Source: Cellulomonas hominis
GTDB lineage: Bacteria > Actinomycetota > Actinomycetes > Actinomycetales > Cellulomonadaceae
Length of the DNA: 64,000 nucleotides
Reading direction: 5' to 3'
Assembly: GCF_901521055.1 (NCBI RefSeq)
Contig: NZ_CABEGA010000002.1
Span: 1 to 64,000, forward strand
Shown one piece after another: positions 21,531 through 29,126 of this stretch. Each line of letters opens with the position of its first letter. The stretch's first letter is position 1. Below the pieces are notes generated by a model. The model made no database searches. It saw only the letters and a program-made list of their open reading frames with translations, and was not told where the DNA came from. The position numbers and the translations under genes are program-made.

Positions 21531-23482
21531 CCCGCACGCTGGACGAGGCGAACCGCGAGATCAGCCGGGTGCGGGAGATGCCCTACGGCCTGGCCCGCAC
21601 GCAGGCCGCCGAGCGGCAGGTGCGGCTGGTCGACGCCGAGGGCCCGGACGCCGCGCGGGCCTACGCGCTGGGCACCCTGGTCGAGGCCTACCAGTGGGGC
21701 GGCGAGGTCGACCGGTCGTTCGTCGCGTTCGCCCGGCTGCTGCGCTGGTGGGACGAGCACCCCGAGCACTTCGACGCGCACGACCGGCACGGGCTGTTCT
21801 GGTCGTTCAAGTGGATGATCAGCGGCCTGGCGGACTTCCCGACCGTGCCCGCCGAGCAGATCGACCGGACGCTCGCCGACATGGAGCGCCGGTACGCCCT
21901 GGCGGGCAACGGCATGGACGCGGTGGCGTACGAGCGGTTCGCGTGGGCCCGCCGGCGCGGCGTGGCCGACGCCGAGGCTGCCTACCAGGTGTGGATCGCC
22001 ACCCCGCGCGACGACTTCTCGCAGTGCGAGGCGTGCGACCCGGGGGACCGCGCAGCGTGGCTCCTGGCCACCGACCGCACCGAGGAGGGCATCCGGCTGA
22101 TCGAGCGGACCCTCGAGCAGAACCCGTCCTGCGCGTCCGAGCCCGCCGACATGCTGTCGTACCTCGCGGAGGCCTACCTCGACGCCGGCCGCCCGCAGGA
22201 CGCCACCCGCACGCACCGCCGCGCCGTGGCCGCGCTCGCCGAGGCCCAGTCCGACATGGTGGGCGCGCGCGGCCGGCGGGTCCGGCTGCTGGCGCGCGGC
22301 GGCCAGGTCGACCGGGCGCTGCGGGCCGTCGAGGCCGACCAGCAGTACCTCACCGGCGGGGACACGCCGTACTCGCGGCTGGCCTACGCGCGGCTGGTCG
22401 GCGCGGCGACCCACGTGCTGCGTCCCGAGCACGGCGGCCGGCCGGTCCGGCTGACGTCGGTCCCGGCGGCCACGGTCGCGGAGCTCGACGACTGGCTGCA
22501 CGCCCAGGCCGACGCCCTCGCGCCGCAGTTCGACGCCCGCAACGGCACCGCGGTCGAGAGCGAGGCCGTCGCGCGGGCGTGGCGGACCGAGCCAGCCGCG
22601 CACGTGCTGGACCTTGACGTGCTGCCCCGCGGGCTGACGTCCGGACCCGGTGCAGTGGGCCGGCCCGCGGGCGCCGTGCCGACGGGGCCGACGGGGCCGT
22701 CCGAGCCCGCGGGGCCGGCGGGCGCCGCGGAGCTGCTCGCGGCCGCCGAGCGGCTGTCGGCCTCGGGCGACACGGAGTCGGCGGCGGGCGCGTACCTGGA
22801 GGCGGCGGCCGCCGCCGAGTCGGCCGGCCTGCTGGTCGAGGCCGGGTTCGCCTACGCCGAGGCCGCGCACTGCGCGCAGGTGCTCGGCGACGACGACGGC
22901 GCGGCGTCGGGGTACGCCGCCGCGGTCGCGTACCTGCACGCCGGCGGCCTGGCACCGGACCTCGTCGTCCCGGTCGTGGTCGCCTGGGCCCGCGCGGCTG
23001 CCGTGACGGGGGAGTCCGAGCGCGTCCTCGCCGAGGCCGACCGGCTGGCGGCGTCGCTCGCCGACCCGGCCGACGCCGTCGACCCGGCGGAGCGGGCACC
23101 GGAGCTCGTGGCCCGGGACGAGGCCGCCCGGCGCCGCGCCGTCGCGGACCTGGACGACGCCGCCGCCCGGCTGCTGGCGACGCTCGGCGGGCCCGACCGG
23201 TCCGCGGCCGCCGCGGTGCGCGCGCAGCAGGCGGCCGAGGCGTACGCCGGGCTCGGGGCGCTCGCGGACGCGGCGCACGCGTTCTGGCTCGCGGGGCGGC
23301 TGCACGACGACCTCGGCCACGTCGAGGAGGCGGTCTGGCACCTGGAGTCCGCGATGGAGGGGTTCCAGGCCGCACGGCGGCGCGGCCCGCACGGGGAGGT
23401 CGCGAACGCTCTGGTCGACGTCCTGCGCCGCACGGGCCAGACCGCCCGCGCCGACGACCTGGCCCGCACCCTCACGTCCTGA
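21527..23482 (+). CDS. tetratricopeptide-repeat protein paired with HSP90
   Basis: This 651-residue soluble helical-repeat protein has TPR-like units, clearest at about residues 185-245 (GIRLIERTLEQNPSCASEPADMLSYLAEAYLDAGRPQDATRTHRRAV). More units follow in the C-terminal half after a Pro/Gly/Thr linker near 385-400 (repeated GP[TS] words). There is a CEAC pair near residue 167. No signal peptide or membrane segment is visible. GTG 21527 overlaps the HSP90 stop by 4 bases. A role as HSP90 partner is inferred from coupling and domain type. A perfect long palindrome follows the gene and may end the transcript. Confidence 0.9.
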   Translation: MTRTLDEANREISRVREMPYGLARTQAAERQVRLVDAEGPDAARAYALGTLVEAYQWGGEVDRSFVAFARLLRWWDEHPEHFDAHDRHGLFWSFKWMISGLADFPTVPAEQIDRTLADMERRYALAGNGMDAVAYERFAWARRRGVADAEAAYQVWIATPRDDFSQCEACDPGDRAAWLLATDRTEEGIRLIERTLEQNPSCASEPADMLSYLAEAYLDAGRPQDATRTHRRAVAALAEAQSDMVGARGRRVRLLARGGQVDRALRAVEADQQYLTGGDTPYSRLAYARLVGAATHVLRPEHGGRPVRLTSVPAATVAELDDWLHAQADALAPQFDARNGTAVESEAVARAWRTEPAAHVLDLDVLPRGLTSGPGAVGRPAGAVPTGPTGPSEPAGPAGAAELLAAAERLSASGDTESAAGAYLEAAAAAESAGLLVEAGFAYAEAAHCAQVLGDDDGAASGYAAAVAYLHAGGLAPDLVVPVVVAWARAAAVTGESERVLAEADRLAASLADPADAVDPAERAPELVARDEAARRRAVADLDDAAARLLATLGGPDRSAAAAVRAQQAAEAYAGLGALADAAHAFWLAGRLHDDLGHVEEAVWHLESAMEGFQAARRRGPHGEVANALVDVLRRTGQTARADDLARTLTS

Positions 23483-23684
23483 CGGGAGGCACCGCGGTGC
23501 GCCCGGGCGCCGTCGTCGCTCCCGGGAGAGCCGCCGGAGTGCCCCCGACGCGCCCGCCGGTCGCCGAGATGACAGTTCTCGCCTGTCGGCGTGGGGCGGC
23601 CCGCAGGCGGTCGCTGTCATCTCGGCGAGGGGTGCGAGGCGTGCGGGCACGGGTGACGCGGTCCGGGCGGGATACCGTCGGGGG
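23483..23684. other. intergenic region with extended palindrome
   Basis: No gene is visible in these 202 bases. The region holds the 68-base palindromic element described separately and, at its right end, the -10 box TACCGT (23673-23678) of the next gene. Confidence 0.6.
23561..23628. repeat. 68-base interrupted palindrome
   Basis: Perfect 15-base arms (TCGCCGAGATGACAG at 23561-23575 and its reverse complement at 23614-23628) enclose a second inverted pair, CGCCTG (23580-23585) and CAGGCG (23604-23609), which extends the stem. It lies after the TPR gene. It may be a terminator, a dispersed intergenic palindrome or a processed RNA element. No T-run follows. Confidence 0.85.
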
Positions 23685-24458
23685 GTGCGTGCGGCCGTGG
23701 TGTTCCTGCCCGACACGGCCCTGCTCGTGCGCGGGGCCGCCGGCCGCGCCGACCCCGGCGCCGGGCTGCGCGACGCGGCTGTCGCGGCGCTGCGGGCGTC
23801 GGCACCCCAGCCCGGAGGGCGGGTCGTGGTGGTCGCGCCCGGGGGGCGTGCTCGGGTGCTGACCCACCCCGTCGGGCCCGGGCTCGGCGCCGCCGGGCTG
23901 CGGCTGCCGGAGGACGGACGCCCGGCCGCCGAGCCGTCCCGCCGTGCGGACGTGCCGGCGTCGGTCGCCCTCGTGCTGCTGGACGAGGCCGGGATCGACG
24001 CCCCGGTGGCCGTGCACGAGATCCCGCGGGCCGATCCTCCGGCGGCCGGGACGCTGCGCGCGCTCGGCGCCGGCATCGCGGCGGACCTGGTCGTGGTGGT
24101 CGGCTCCCCGAGCGCCCGGCACGGGGCGGAGGCCCCGCTCGCCGAGGACCCGCACGCGGCCGACGTCGACGCCGCGCTCGCCGCGGGCCTCGAGGCGGGC
24201 CCGTCCGCGCTCGACGCCGTGCTGACCGCCCTGGGGCCCGCCGGCGCCGCCGGGCTCGCGGTGAGCGGCTGGGCGCCGTGGCAGGTGGCGCTCGGCCTCG
24301 TCGGGTCCGCGCCCGTGCTGGTCGCCGCGCACACCGCCGCGGTCGTGGCCGGCGCACCGCACGTCGTCGCCGCCTGGCACGCCGTCGCCGCGGGGCACGC
24401 CACGGCCCCGACCACCCCCGCACCCCCCGCACCCCCCGCACCCGAGGAGCCCCGTTGA
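23685..24458 (+). CDS. class III extradiol dioxygenase subunit B-like protein
   Basis: This 257-residue protein begins RAAVVFLPDTALLVRGAAG and has the alternating strand/helix pattern of the LigB-like superfamily members found immediately upstream of miaA in many actinobacteria. The iron-ligand histidines expected of active extradiol dioxygenases are not obvious at the N-terminus, so enzymatic activity is doubtful. GTG 23685 stands six bases after TACCGT (23673-23678), a leaderless arrangement. Its stop overlaps the TTG start of miaA by 3 bases. The C-terminus is a Pro/Ala repeat (APPAPPAPEE). The function is unknown; the family call rests on position and pattern. Confidence 0.75.
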   Translation: MRAAVVFLPDTALLVRGAAGRADPGAGLRDAAVAALRASAPQPGGRVVVVAPGGRARVLTHPVGPGLGAAGLRLPEDGRPAAEPSRRADVPASVALVLLDEAGIDAPVAVHEIPRADPPAAGTLRALGAGIAADLVVVVGSPSARHGAEAPLAEDPHAADVDAALAAGLEAGPSALDAVLTALGPAGAAGLAVSGWAPWQVALGLVGSAPVLVAAHTAAVVAGAPHVVAAWHAVAAGHATAPTTPAPPAPPAPEEPR

Positions 24459-25411
24459 CCGTCGTCGTCGCCGTGGTCGGCCCGACCGCGACCGGCAAGT
24501 CCGACCTGGGCGTGGCGCTCGCGGAGCAGCTCGGCGGCGAGGTGGTCAACGCCGACGCCTTGCAGCTGTACCGCGGCATGGACGTCGGCACCGCCAAGCT
24601 GACCCCGGCCGAGCGTCGCGGGATCCCGCACCACCTGCTCGACGTGCTCGACCCCCACGAGGACGCGACCGTCGCCGGTTACCAGCAGGAGGCCCGCGCG
24701 GCGGTCGCGGGGATCGCGGCCCGGGGACGCCGGCCCGTGGTCGTCGGGGGCTCGGGGCTGTACGTGCGGGCGTTGCTCGACCGGATCGACTTCCCGGGCA
24801 CGGACCCCGCGGTGCGGGCGGAGCTGGAGGCCCGCGTCGAGGCGGAGGGCTCGCGCGCGCTGCACGCGGAGCTGGCCCGGCTCGACCCGGTCGCCGCCGA
24901 GGGCATCGGCCCGCGCAACGCGCGGCGGGTGGTCCGGGCCCTGGAGGTCATCGCGCTGACGGGCCGGCCGTACTCGGCGAACCTGCCCGGGCACGACTAC
25001 GTGCGGCCGACGGTTCAGATCGGTCTCGACTGCGACCGGGCCGTCCTCGACGAGCGCGTGCAGGCCCGCGTGGACCGCATGTGGTCGGCGGGGCTGGTCG
25101 ACGAGGTGCGCGGCCTGCTCGGGCGCGGCATCGGCCGCACGGCGTCGCGCGCCGTCGGGTACGCCGAGGTGCTGGCGGCGCTGCGGGGCGAGATCACCGA
25201 GGACGAGGCCCGCGCGCAGGTCGTCGCGGGGACGCGCCGGCTCGCGCGCAAGCAGATGGGCTGGTTCGGCCGCGACCCGCGCGTGCACTGGCTGGACTCG
25301 CGCGACCCGGACCTGGTGGCCCGCGCGCTGGACCTGGTCGCCGCGGCGGACGCGGGCGACCTCGGACCGGCCACGGACGACCCGGCCCCGCGCCGTAGTC
25401 TGGGGTCATGA
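24455..25411 (+). CDS. miaA: tRNA dimethylallyltransferase MiaA
   Basis: This 318-residue enzyme transfers the dimethylallyl group to A37 of tRNAs, providing the substrate of MiaB. The P-loop is GPTATGKS (about 9-16). Other family motifs are NADALQLYRGMDVGTAKL, HHLLDVLDPHEDATVAGYQ, VVVGGSGLYVRALLD and RLARKQMGWF. The start is the rare TTG at 24455, overlapping the previous stop and immediately giving the conserved TVVVAVVGPTATGKS. It is coupled by a 4-base overlap to dapF. Confidence 0.97.
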   Translation: MTVVVAVVGPTATGKSDLGVALAEQLGGEVVNADALQLYRGMDVGTAKLTPAERRGIPHHLLDVLDPHEDATVAGYQQEARAAVAGIAARGRRPVVVGGSGLYVRALLDRIDFPGTDPAVRAELEARVEAEGSRALHAELARLDPVAAEGIGPRNARRVVRALEVIALTGRPYSANLPGHDYVRPTVQIGLDCDRAVLDERVQARVDRMWSAGLVDEVRGLLGRGIGRTASRAVGYAEVLAALRGEITEDEARAQVVAGTRRLARKQMGWFGRDPRVHWLDSRDPDLVARALDLVAAADAGDLGPATDDPAPRRSLGS

Positions 25412-26376
25412 CCGCCACCGCCAGCACGTCCACGCCCGCGACCGCGGGCACCCCCCGGGTGCTGCACGTGTCCAAGGGGCACGGGACGCAGAACGACTTC
25501 GTGCTGGTCGACGGCCGCACGGGCACGGCGCTGGACGCCCAGCTGGTGCAGGCGCTCGCGGACCGGCGGGCCGGCGTCGGCGGCGACGGCGTGATCCGGC
25601 TCGTGGCGAGCGCGGACCTGCCCGAGGGCGCCGCGGTGCTCGCGGAGGACCCGGCAGCGACGTGGTTCATGGACTACCGGAACGCCGACGGCTCCATCGC
25701 CGAGATGTGCGGCAACGGCGTGCGGGTCGTCGCGGAGTACGCCCGGGCGCTCGGGCTGTGGGACCCCGCGGGCGGCGAGCTCGTGCTCGGGACCCGGGCC
25801 GGGGTGCGGCGGGTGCGCGAGGCGGCCGGGCCGGCGGGTGAGGCCTGGTACGCCGTCGACATGGGCCCGTGGCACCTGCCGGGCGGTGCGGACGCCGCGA
25901 CCGCCGGCGCGGACGCGCAGGTGACGGTCGCCGGCCTCGACGTGCCCCGCGCCGCGCTGAGCGTCGACGTCGGCAACCCGCACACGGTGCTCGCGCTGGC
26001 CGACGACGCCGAGCTCGCCGCGGCCGACCTCACCCGCGCCCCGGCCGTCGAGCCGCTGCCGCCGCACGGGACGAACGTCGAGCTCGTCGTGCCGCTCGGC
26101 GAGGACCGCGCGGCCGACGGGACGGTGGTCGGGCGGGTGCGGATGCGCGTGCACGAGCGCGGGGTGGGCGAGACCCGCTCGTGCGGGACCGGTGCCTGCG
26201 CCGCGGCGCTCGCGGTCCGCGCGTGGGCGGGGCCGCAGTCGCCGGACGTGTGGCTGGTGGACGTCCCGGGCGGCACCGTGCGGGTCGCGGTGCTGCCGGA
26301 CGGGCACGTGGAGCTCGCCGGGCCGGCGGTGCTGGTCGCGGACCTCGACGTCGACCTGGACGCGCTGGCCGTCTGA
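25408..26376 (+). CDS. dapF: diaminopimelate epimerase
   Basis: DapF interconverts LL- and meso-diaminopimelate for lysine and peptidoglycan. The two catalytic cysteines lie in SIAEMCGNGVR (about residue 107) and ETRSCGTGACA (about residue 262). KGHGTQNDFVLVDG near residue 28 is the N-terminal family signature. The length of 322 is normal for actinobacteria. ATG 25408 overlaps the miaA stop by 4 bases. TAGTCT six bases upstream of the ATG could also give an internal leaderless transcript. Confidence 0.97.
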   Translation: MTATASTSTPATAGTPRVLHVSKGHGTQNDFVLVDGRTGTALDAQLVQALADRRAGVGGDGVIRLVASADLPEGAAVLAEDPAATWFMDYRNADGSIAEMCGNGVRVVAEYARALGLWDPAGGELVLGTRAGVRRVREAAGPAGEAWYAVDMGPWHLPGGADAATAGADAQVTVAGLDVPRAALSVDVGNPHTVLALADDAELAAADLTRAPAVEPLPPHGTNVELVVPLGEDRAADGTVVGRVRMRVHERGVGETRSCGTGACAAALAVRAWAGPQSPDVWLVDVPGGTVRVAVLPDGHVELAGPAVLVADLDVDLDALAV

Positions 26377-26450
26377 CCGTCGCTGACCGTCTGACCGCCG
26401 CAGCACGGCCCCCGGGAACACCGCGGCCTCCCGCGCCGTTGCCGATCGAC

Positions 26451-26786
26451 GTGACCACCGACGCCGCGCCGCACCCGGCGCCCGCCCTCGACGCGGCCGC
26501 GCTGCGCCGCCCGCTCGGCGCGACGGCGACGTTCCTCCAGCTCTCCTCGGGCTTCTGCGCGCCCTGCCGCGCGACCCGCCGTGTGCTGGAGCGGGTGGTC
26601 GCGACCACGGACGGGGTGGCGCACGTCGAGGTCGACGTCGCCGACCGCGCGGACCTCGCGGAGCGGTTCGCGGTCACCGAGACGCCCACGGTCGTGGTGC
26701 TCGACCGCGACGGCGCCGTCGTCGCCCGGGCGACCGGCGTCCCGAGCCTCGCGCAGGCGCGTGCCGCGGTGGCGGCGCTCGCCTGA
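26451..26786 (+). CDS. thioredoxin family protein
   Basis: This 111-residue protein has the thioredoxin fold. The redox motif CAPC lies in LQLSSGFCAPCRATRRVLERV (about residue 35-38), followed by the cis-Pro region VTETPTVVVLDRDG. The active site is CAPC rather than CGPC. I chose GTG 26451. TTG 26439 is an in-frame alternative and the open frame runs further back, but without a ribosome binding site. The short gap after dapF contains CTGACCGT repeats (26373-26397). The role is probably thiol reduction in the cytoplasm. Confidence 0.85.
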   Translation: MTTDAAPHPAPALDAAALRRPLGATATFLQLSSGFCAPCRATRRVLERVVATTDGVAHVEVDVADRADLAERFAVTETPTVVVLDRDGAVVARATGVPSLAQARAAVAALA

Positions 26787-26812
26787 GCCGGTCCTGCGCG
26801 GCGGCGGGGGCG

Positions 26813-27424
26813 TCAGCCCCGCACGACCCGCAGCACCCGGAACCCGCGGTCGGTCGCGACCCGGTCGACCGTCGCGACGCCGTCCAGCTCGGTCGCCAGC
26901 CAGCGCAGCAGCGAGTCCGAGCCCAGGTTCTTCGCCACGACCAGGTACGCCTCGCCGCCCGGGACCAGGCGGTGCAGCCACTGCCGCAGCATCGCGTGCA
27001 GCGTCTCCTTGCCCACGCGGATCGGCGGGTTCGACCAGATGGCGGCGAACCGCACGTCGTCGGGCACGTCCTCGGGCCGCACGGCGGTGACGTGCGGCAG
27101 CTCGAGGCGCTCCGCGTTCCGCCGGGTGAGGTCGAGCGCCCGCTCGTTCACGTCGACCGCCCACACCCGGGCGTGCGGCGCCAGGAGCCCGAGGCTGAGC
27201 GCGACCGGCCCCCAGCCGCAGCCGAGGTCGAGCAGGTCGCCCTCGCGCGGCGGGTCGGGCACGTGCCGCAGCAGCACCTCGGTCCCGCCGTCCAGGTGGT
27301 CCGGGGAGAACACGCCGCCGGCCGTCTCGACCGGCACGTCCCGCCCGGCCAGGTGCACGGTGCGCGCGCGGCGCTCGTCGGGGGAGGCGGGCTCGGCGGT
27401 GAAGTAGTGCTCGGTGCCGGTCAC
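26813..27424 (-). CDS. class I SAM methyltransferase, RsmC-like
   Basis: This 203-residue methyltransferase shows the RsmC/RlmG pattern of ribosomal RNA guanine-N2 methyltransferases: GVFSPDHLDGGTEVLL, the SAM motif LLDLGCGWGPVALSL, WAVDVNERALDLTRRN and the catalytic SNPPIRVGKE (NPPI). It is a single-domain version of RsmC, as is common in actinobacteria. GTG 27424 is seven bases downstream of a minus-strand TAAGGT (27437-27432), a leaderless arrangement. It is convergent with the thioredoxin gene and divergent from hflX. Confidence 0.9.
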   Translation of the reverse strand: MTGTEHYFTAEPASPDERRARTVHLAGRDVPVETAGGVFSPDHLDGGTEVLLRHVPDPPREGDLLDLGCGWGPVALSLGLLAPHARVWAVDVNERALDLTRRNAERLELPHVTAVRPEDVPDDVRFAAIWSNPPIRVGKETLHAMLRQWLHRLVPGGEAYLVVAKNLGSDSLLRWLATELDGVATVDRVATDRGFRVLRVVRG

Positions 27425-27548
27425 GCCCGCGACCTTATCGCCGCGTCAGCCCGTGGCGAATTGCCTCGCGGACGCCCCGGCCGCGTGCCACGCTGGAACC
27501 CGGGCCGCTGCGGCGGCCCCGCCTGATCCACGACCCGTAAGGAACCGC

Positions 27549-29096
27549 GTGAACGACGCCCAGAACCCCACGACTCGCGAGCAGGACGTCCCCGACGCCC
27601 CGGTCGACGCGCAGCAGGCCGCGCGCGACGCCCAGCGGGTCGCCGACGACGTCGTGGCCCGCGTGCTCGCCCGGGCGGGCACCGCGGTCCACGAGGGGGA
27701 CACGGTCCACACCACCTACGACGGCGACCAGCTGGACCTGGAGGAGCGCACGTCGCTGCGCCGGGTCGCGGGCCTGTCGACGGAGCTCCAGGACGTCACC
27801 GAGGTCGAGTACCGGCAGCTGCGCCTCGAGCGCGTGGTGCTGGTCGGCCTGTGGGGCTCCGGGTCCCAGGAGGCCGCGGAGATCTCCCTGCGCGAGCTCG
27901 CCGCGCTCGCCGAGACGGCCGGCTCGGAGGTGCTCGACGGGCTGCTGCAGCGCCGGCACACCCCGGACCCGAGCACGTACCTCGGCTCCGGCAAGGCGCA
28001 GGAGCTCGCCGGCCTGGTGGCGTCGGTCGGCGCGGACACCGTGGTCGTCGACGGCGAGCTCGCCCCGTCCCAGCGCCGCGCGCTGGAGGACGTGGTGCGC
28101 GTCAAGGTCGTCGACCGCACGGCGCTGATCCTCGACATCTTCGCCCAGCACGCCAAGTCCCGGGAGGGCAAGGCCCAGGTCGAGCTCGCGCAGCTGGAGT
28201 ACCTGCTCCCGCGCCTGCGCGGCTGGGGCGACTCGATGTCCCGGCAGGCCGGTGGCCAGGTCGGCGGCGCCGGGGCGGGCATGGGCTCGCGCGGTCCCGG
28301 TGAGACGAAGATCGAGCTCGACCGGCGCCGGATCCGTGACCGGATGGCGAAGCTGCGGCGCGAGATCGCCGCGATGGAGCCGGCCCGGCAGACCAAGCGC
28401 GCCTCGCGCCGCAAGAACGCGATCCCGTCCGTGGCGATCGCCGGGTACACCAACGCCGGCAAGTCGTCCCTGCTGAACCGGCTCACCGACGCCGGCGTGC
28501 TGGTCGAGAACGCCCTGTTCGCCACGCTGGACCCGACGGTCCGGCGCGCGCAGGCCGCGGACGGCCGCGTGTACACGCTCGCCGACACCGTCGGGTTCGT
28601 GCGGAACCTGCCGCACCAGCTGGTCGAGGCGTTCCGGTCGACGCTCGAGGAGGTCGCGGACGCGGACCTCGTCCTGCACGTCGTGGACGCCTCGCACCCG
28701 GACCCGGAGGGGCAGATCGCCGCGGTGCGGCACGTGTTCGCCGACATCCCGGGCGCGATGGACGTCCCCGAGATCATCGTGCTGAACAAGGTCGACCTCG
28801 CCGAGCCCGAGGCCGTGGCCCGCCTGCGTTCCCGCGAGCACGGCGCGGTCGTCGTCTCGGCGCACACGGGCGAGGGGATCGACCAGCTGCAGGCCGTCAT
28901 CGCGGACCAGCTGCCGCGGCCCGGCGTGACCGTCGACGTGGTCATCCCGTACGACCGCGGCGACCTGGTGCACCGGGTGCACGAGAGCGGCGAGATCGAC
29001 GTCGAGGAGCACACGCCGCTCGGCACCGCGCTGCGCGGCCGGGTGGACCAGGGCCTCGCGACGGAGCTCACGCAGGCGGCCGTCGAGGTGCACTGA
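27549..29096 (+). CDS. hflX: GTPase HflX
   Basis: This 515-residue ribosome-associated GTPase splits stalled or hibernating ribosomes. The N-terminal HflX domain contains LQRRHTPDPSTYLGSGKAQELA and VDRTALILDIFAQHAKSREGKAQVELAQLEYLLPRLRGWG. The G domain has G1 GYTNAGKSSLLN, G3 DTVGFVRNLPHQLVEAFRSTLEE and G4 NKVD. GTG 27549 follows AAGGA at 5-bp spacing. I reject the longer frame into the divergent methyltransferase promoter. The position after miaA-dapF is conserved in actinobacteria. Confidence 0.96.
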   Translation: MNDAQNPTTREQDVPDAPVDAQQAARDAQRVADDVVARVLARAGTAVHEGDTVHTTYDGDQLDLEERTSLRRVAGLSTELQDVTEVEYRQLRLERVVLVGLWGSGSQEAAEISLRELAALAETAGSEVLDGLLQRRHTPDPSTYLGSGKAQELAGLVASVGADTVVVDGELAPSQRRALEDVVRVKVVDRTALILDIFAQHAKSREGKAQVELAQLEYLLPRLRGWGDSMSRQAGGQVGGAGAGMGSRGPGETKIELDRRRIRDRMAKLRREIAAMEPARQTKRASRRKNAIPSVAIAGYTNAGKSSLLNRLTDAGVLVENALFATLDPTVRRAQAADGRVYTLADTVGFVRNLPHQLVEAFRSTLEEVADADLVLHVVDASHPDPEGQIAAVRHVFADIPGAMDVPEIIVLNKVDLAEPEAVARLRSREHGAVVVSAHTGEGIDQLQAVIADQLPRPGVTVDVVIPYDRGDLVHRVHESGEIDVEEHTPLGTALRGRVDQGLATELTQAAVEVH

Positions 29097-29126
29097 CCGC
29101 TCGCCCGACGCGACTACCCTTGCCGG

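Noticed and set aside
20936-25288. 1450-codon open frame on the minus strand across HSP90, TPR, LigB-like and miaA genes
   Set aside because: High-GC shadow frame; it covers well-recognised genes on the other strand and its translation is low-complexity Arg/Ala/Gly/Pro.
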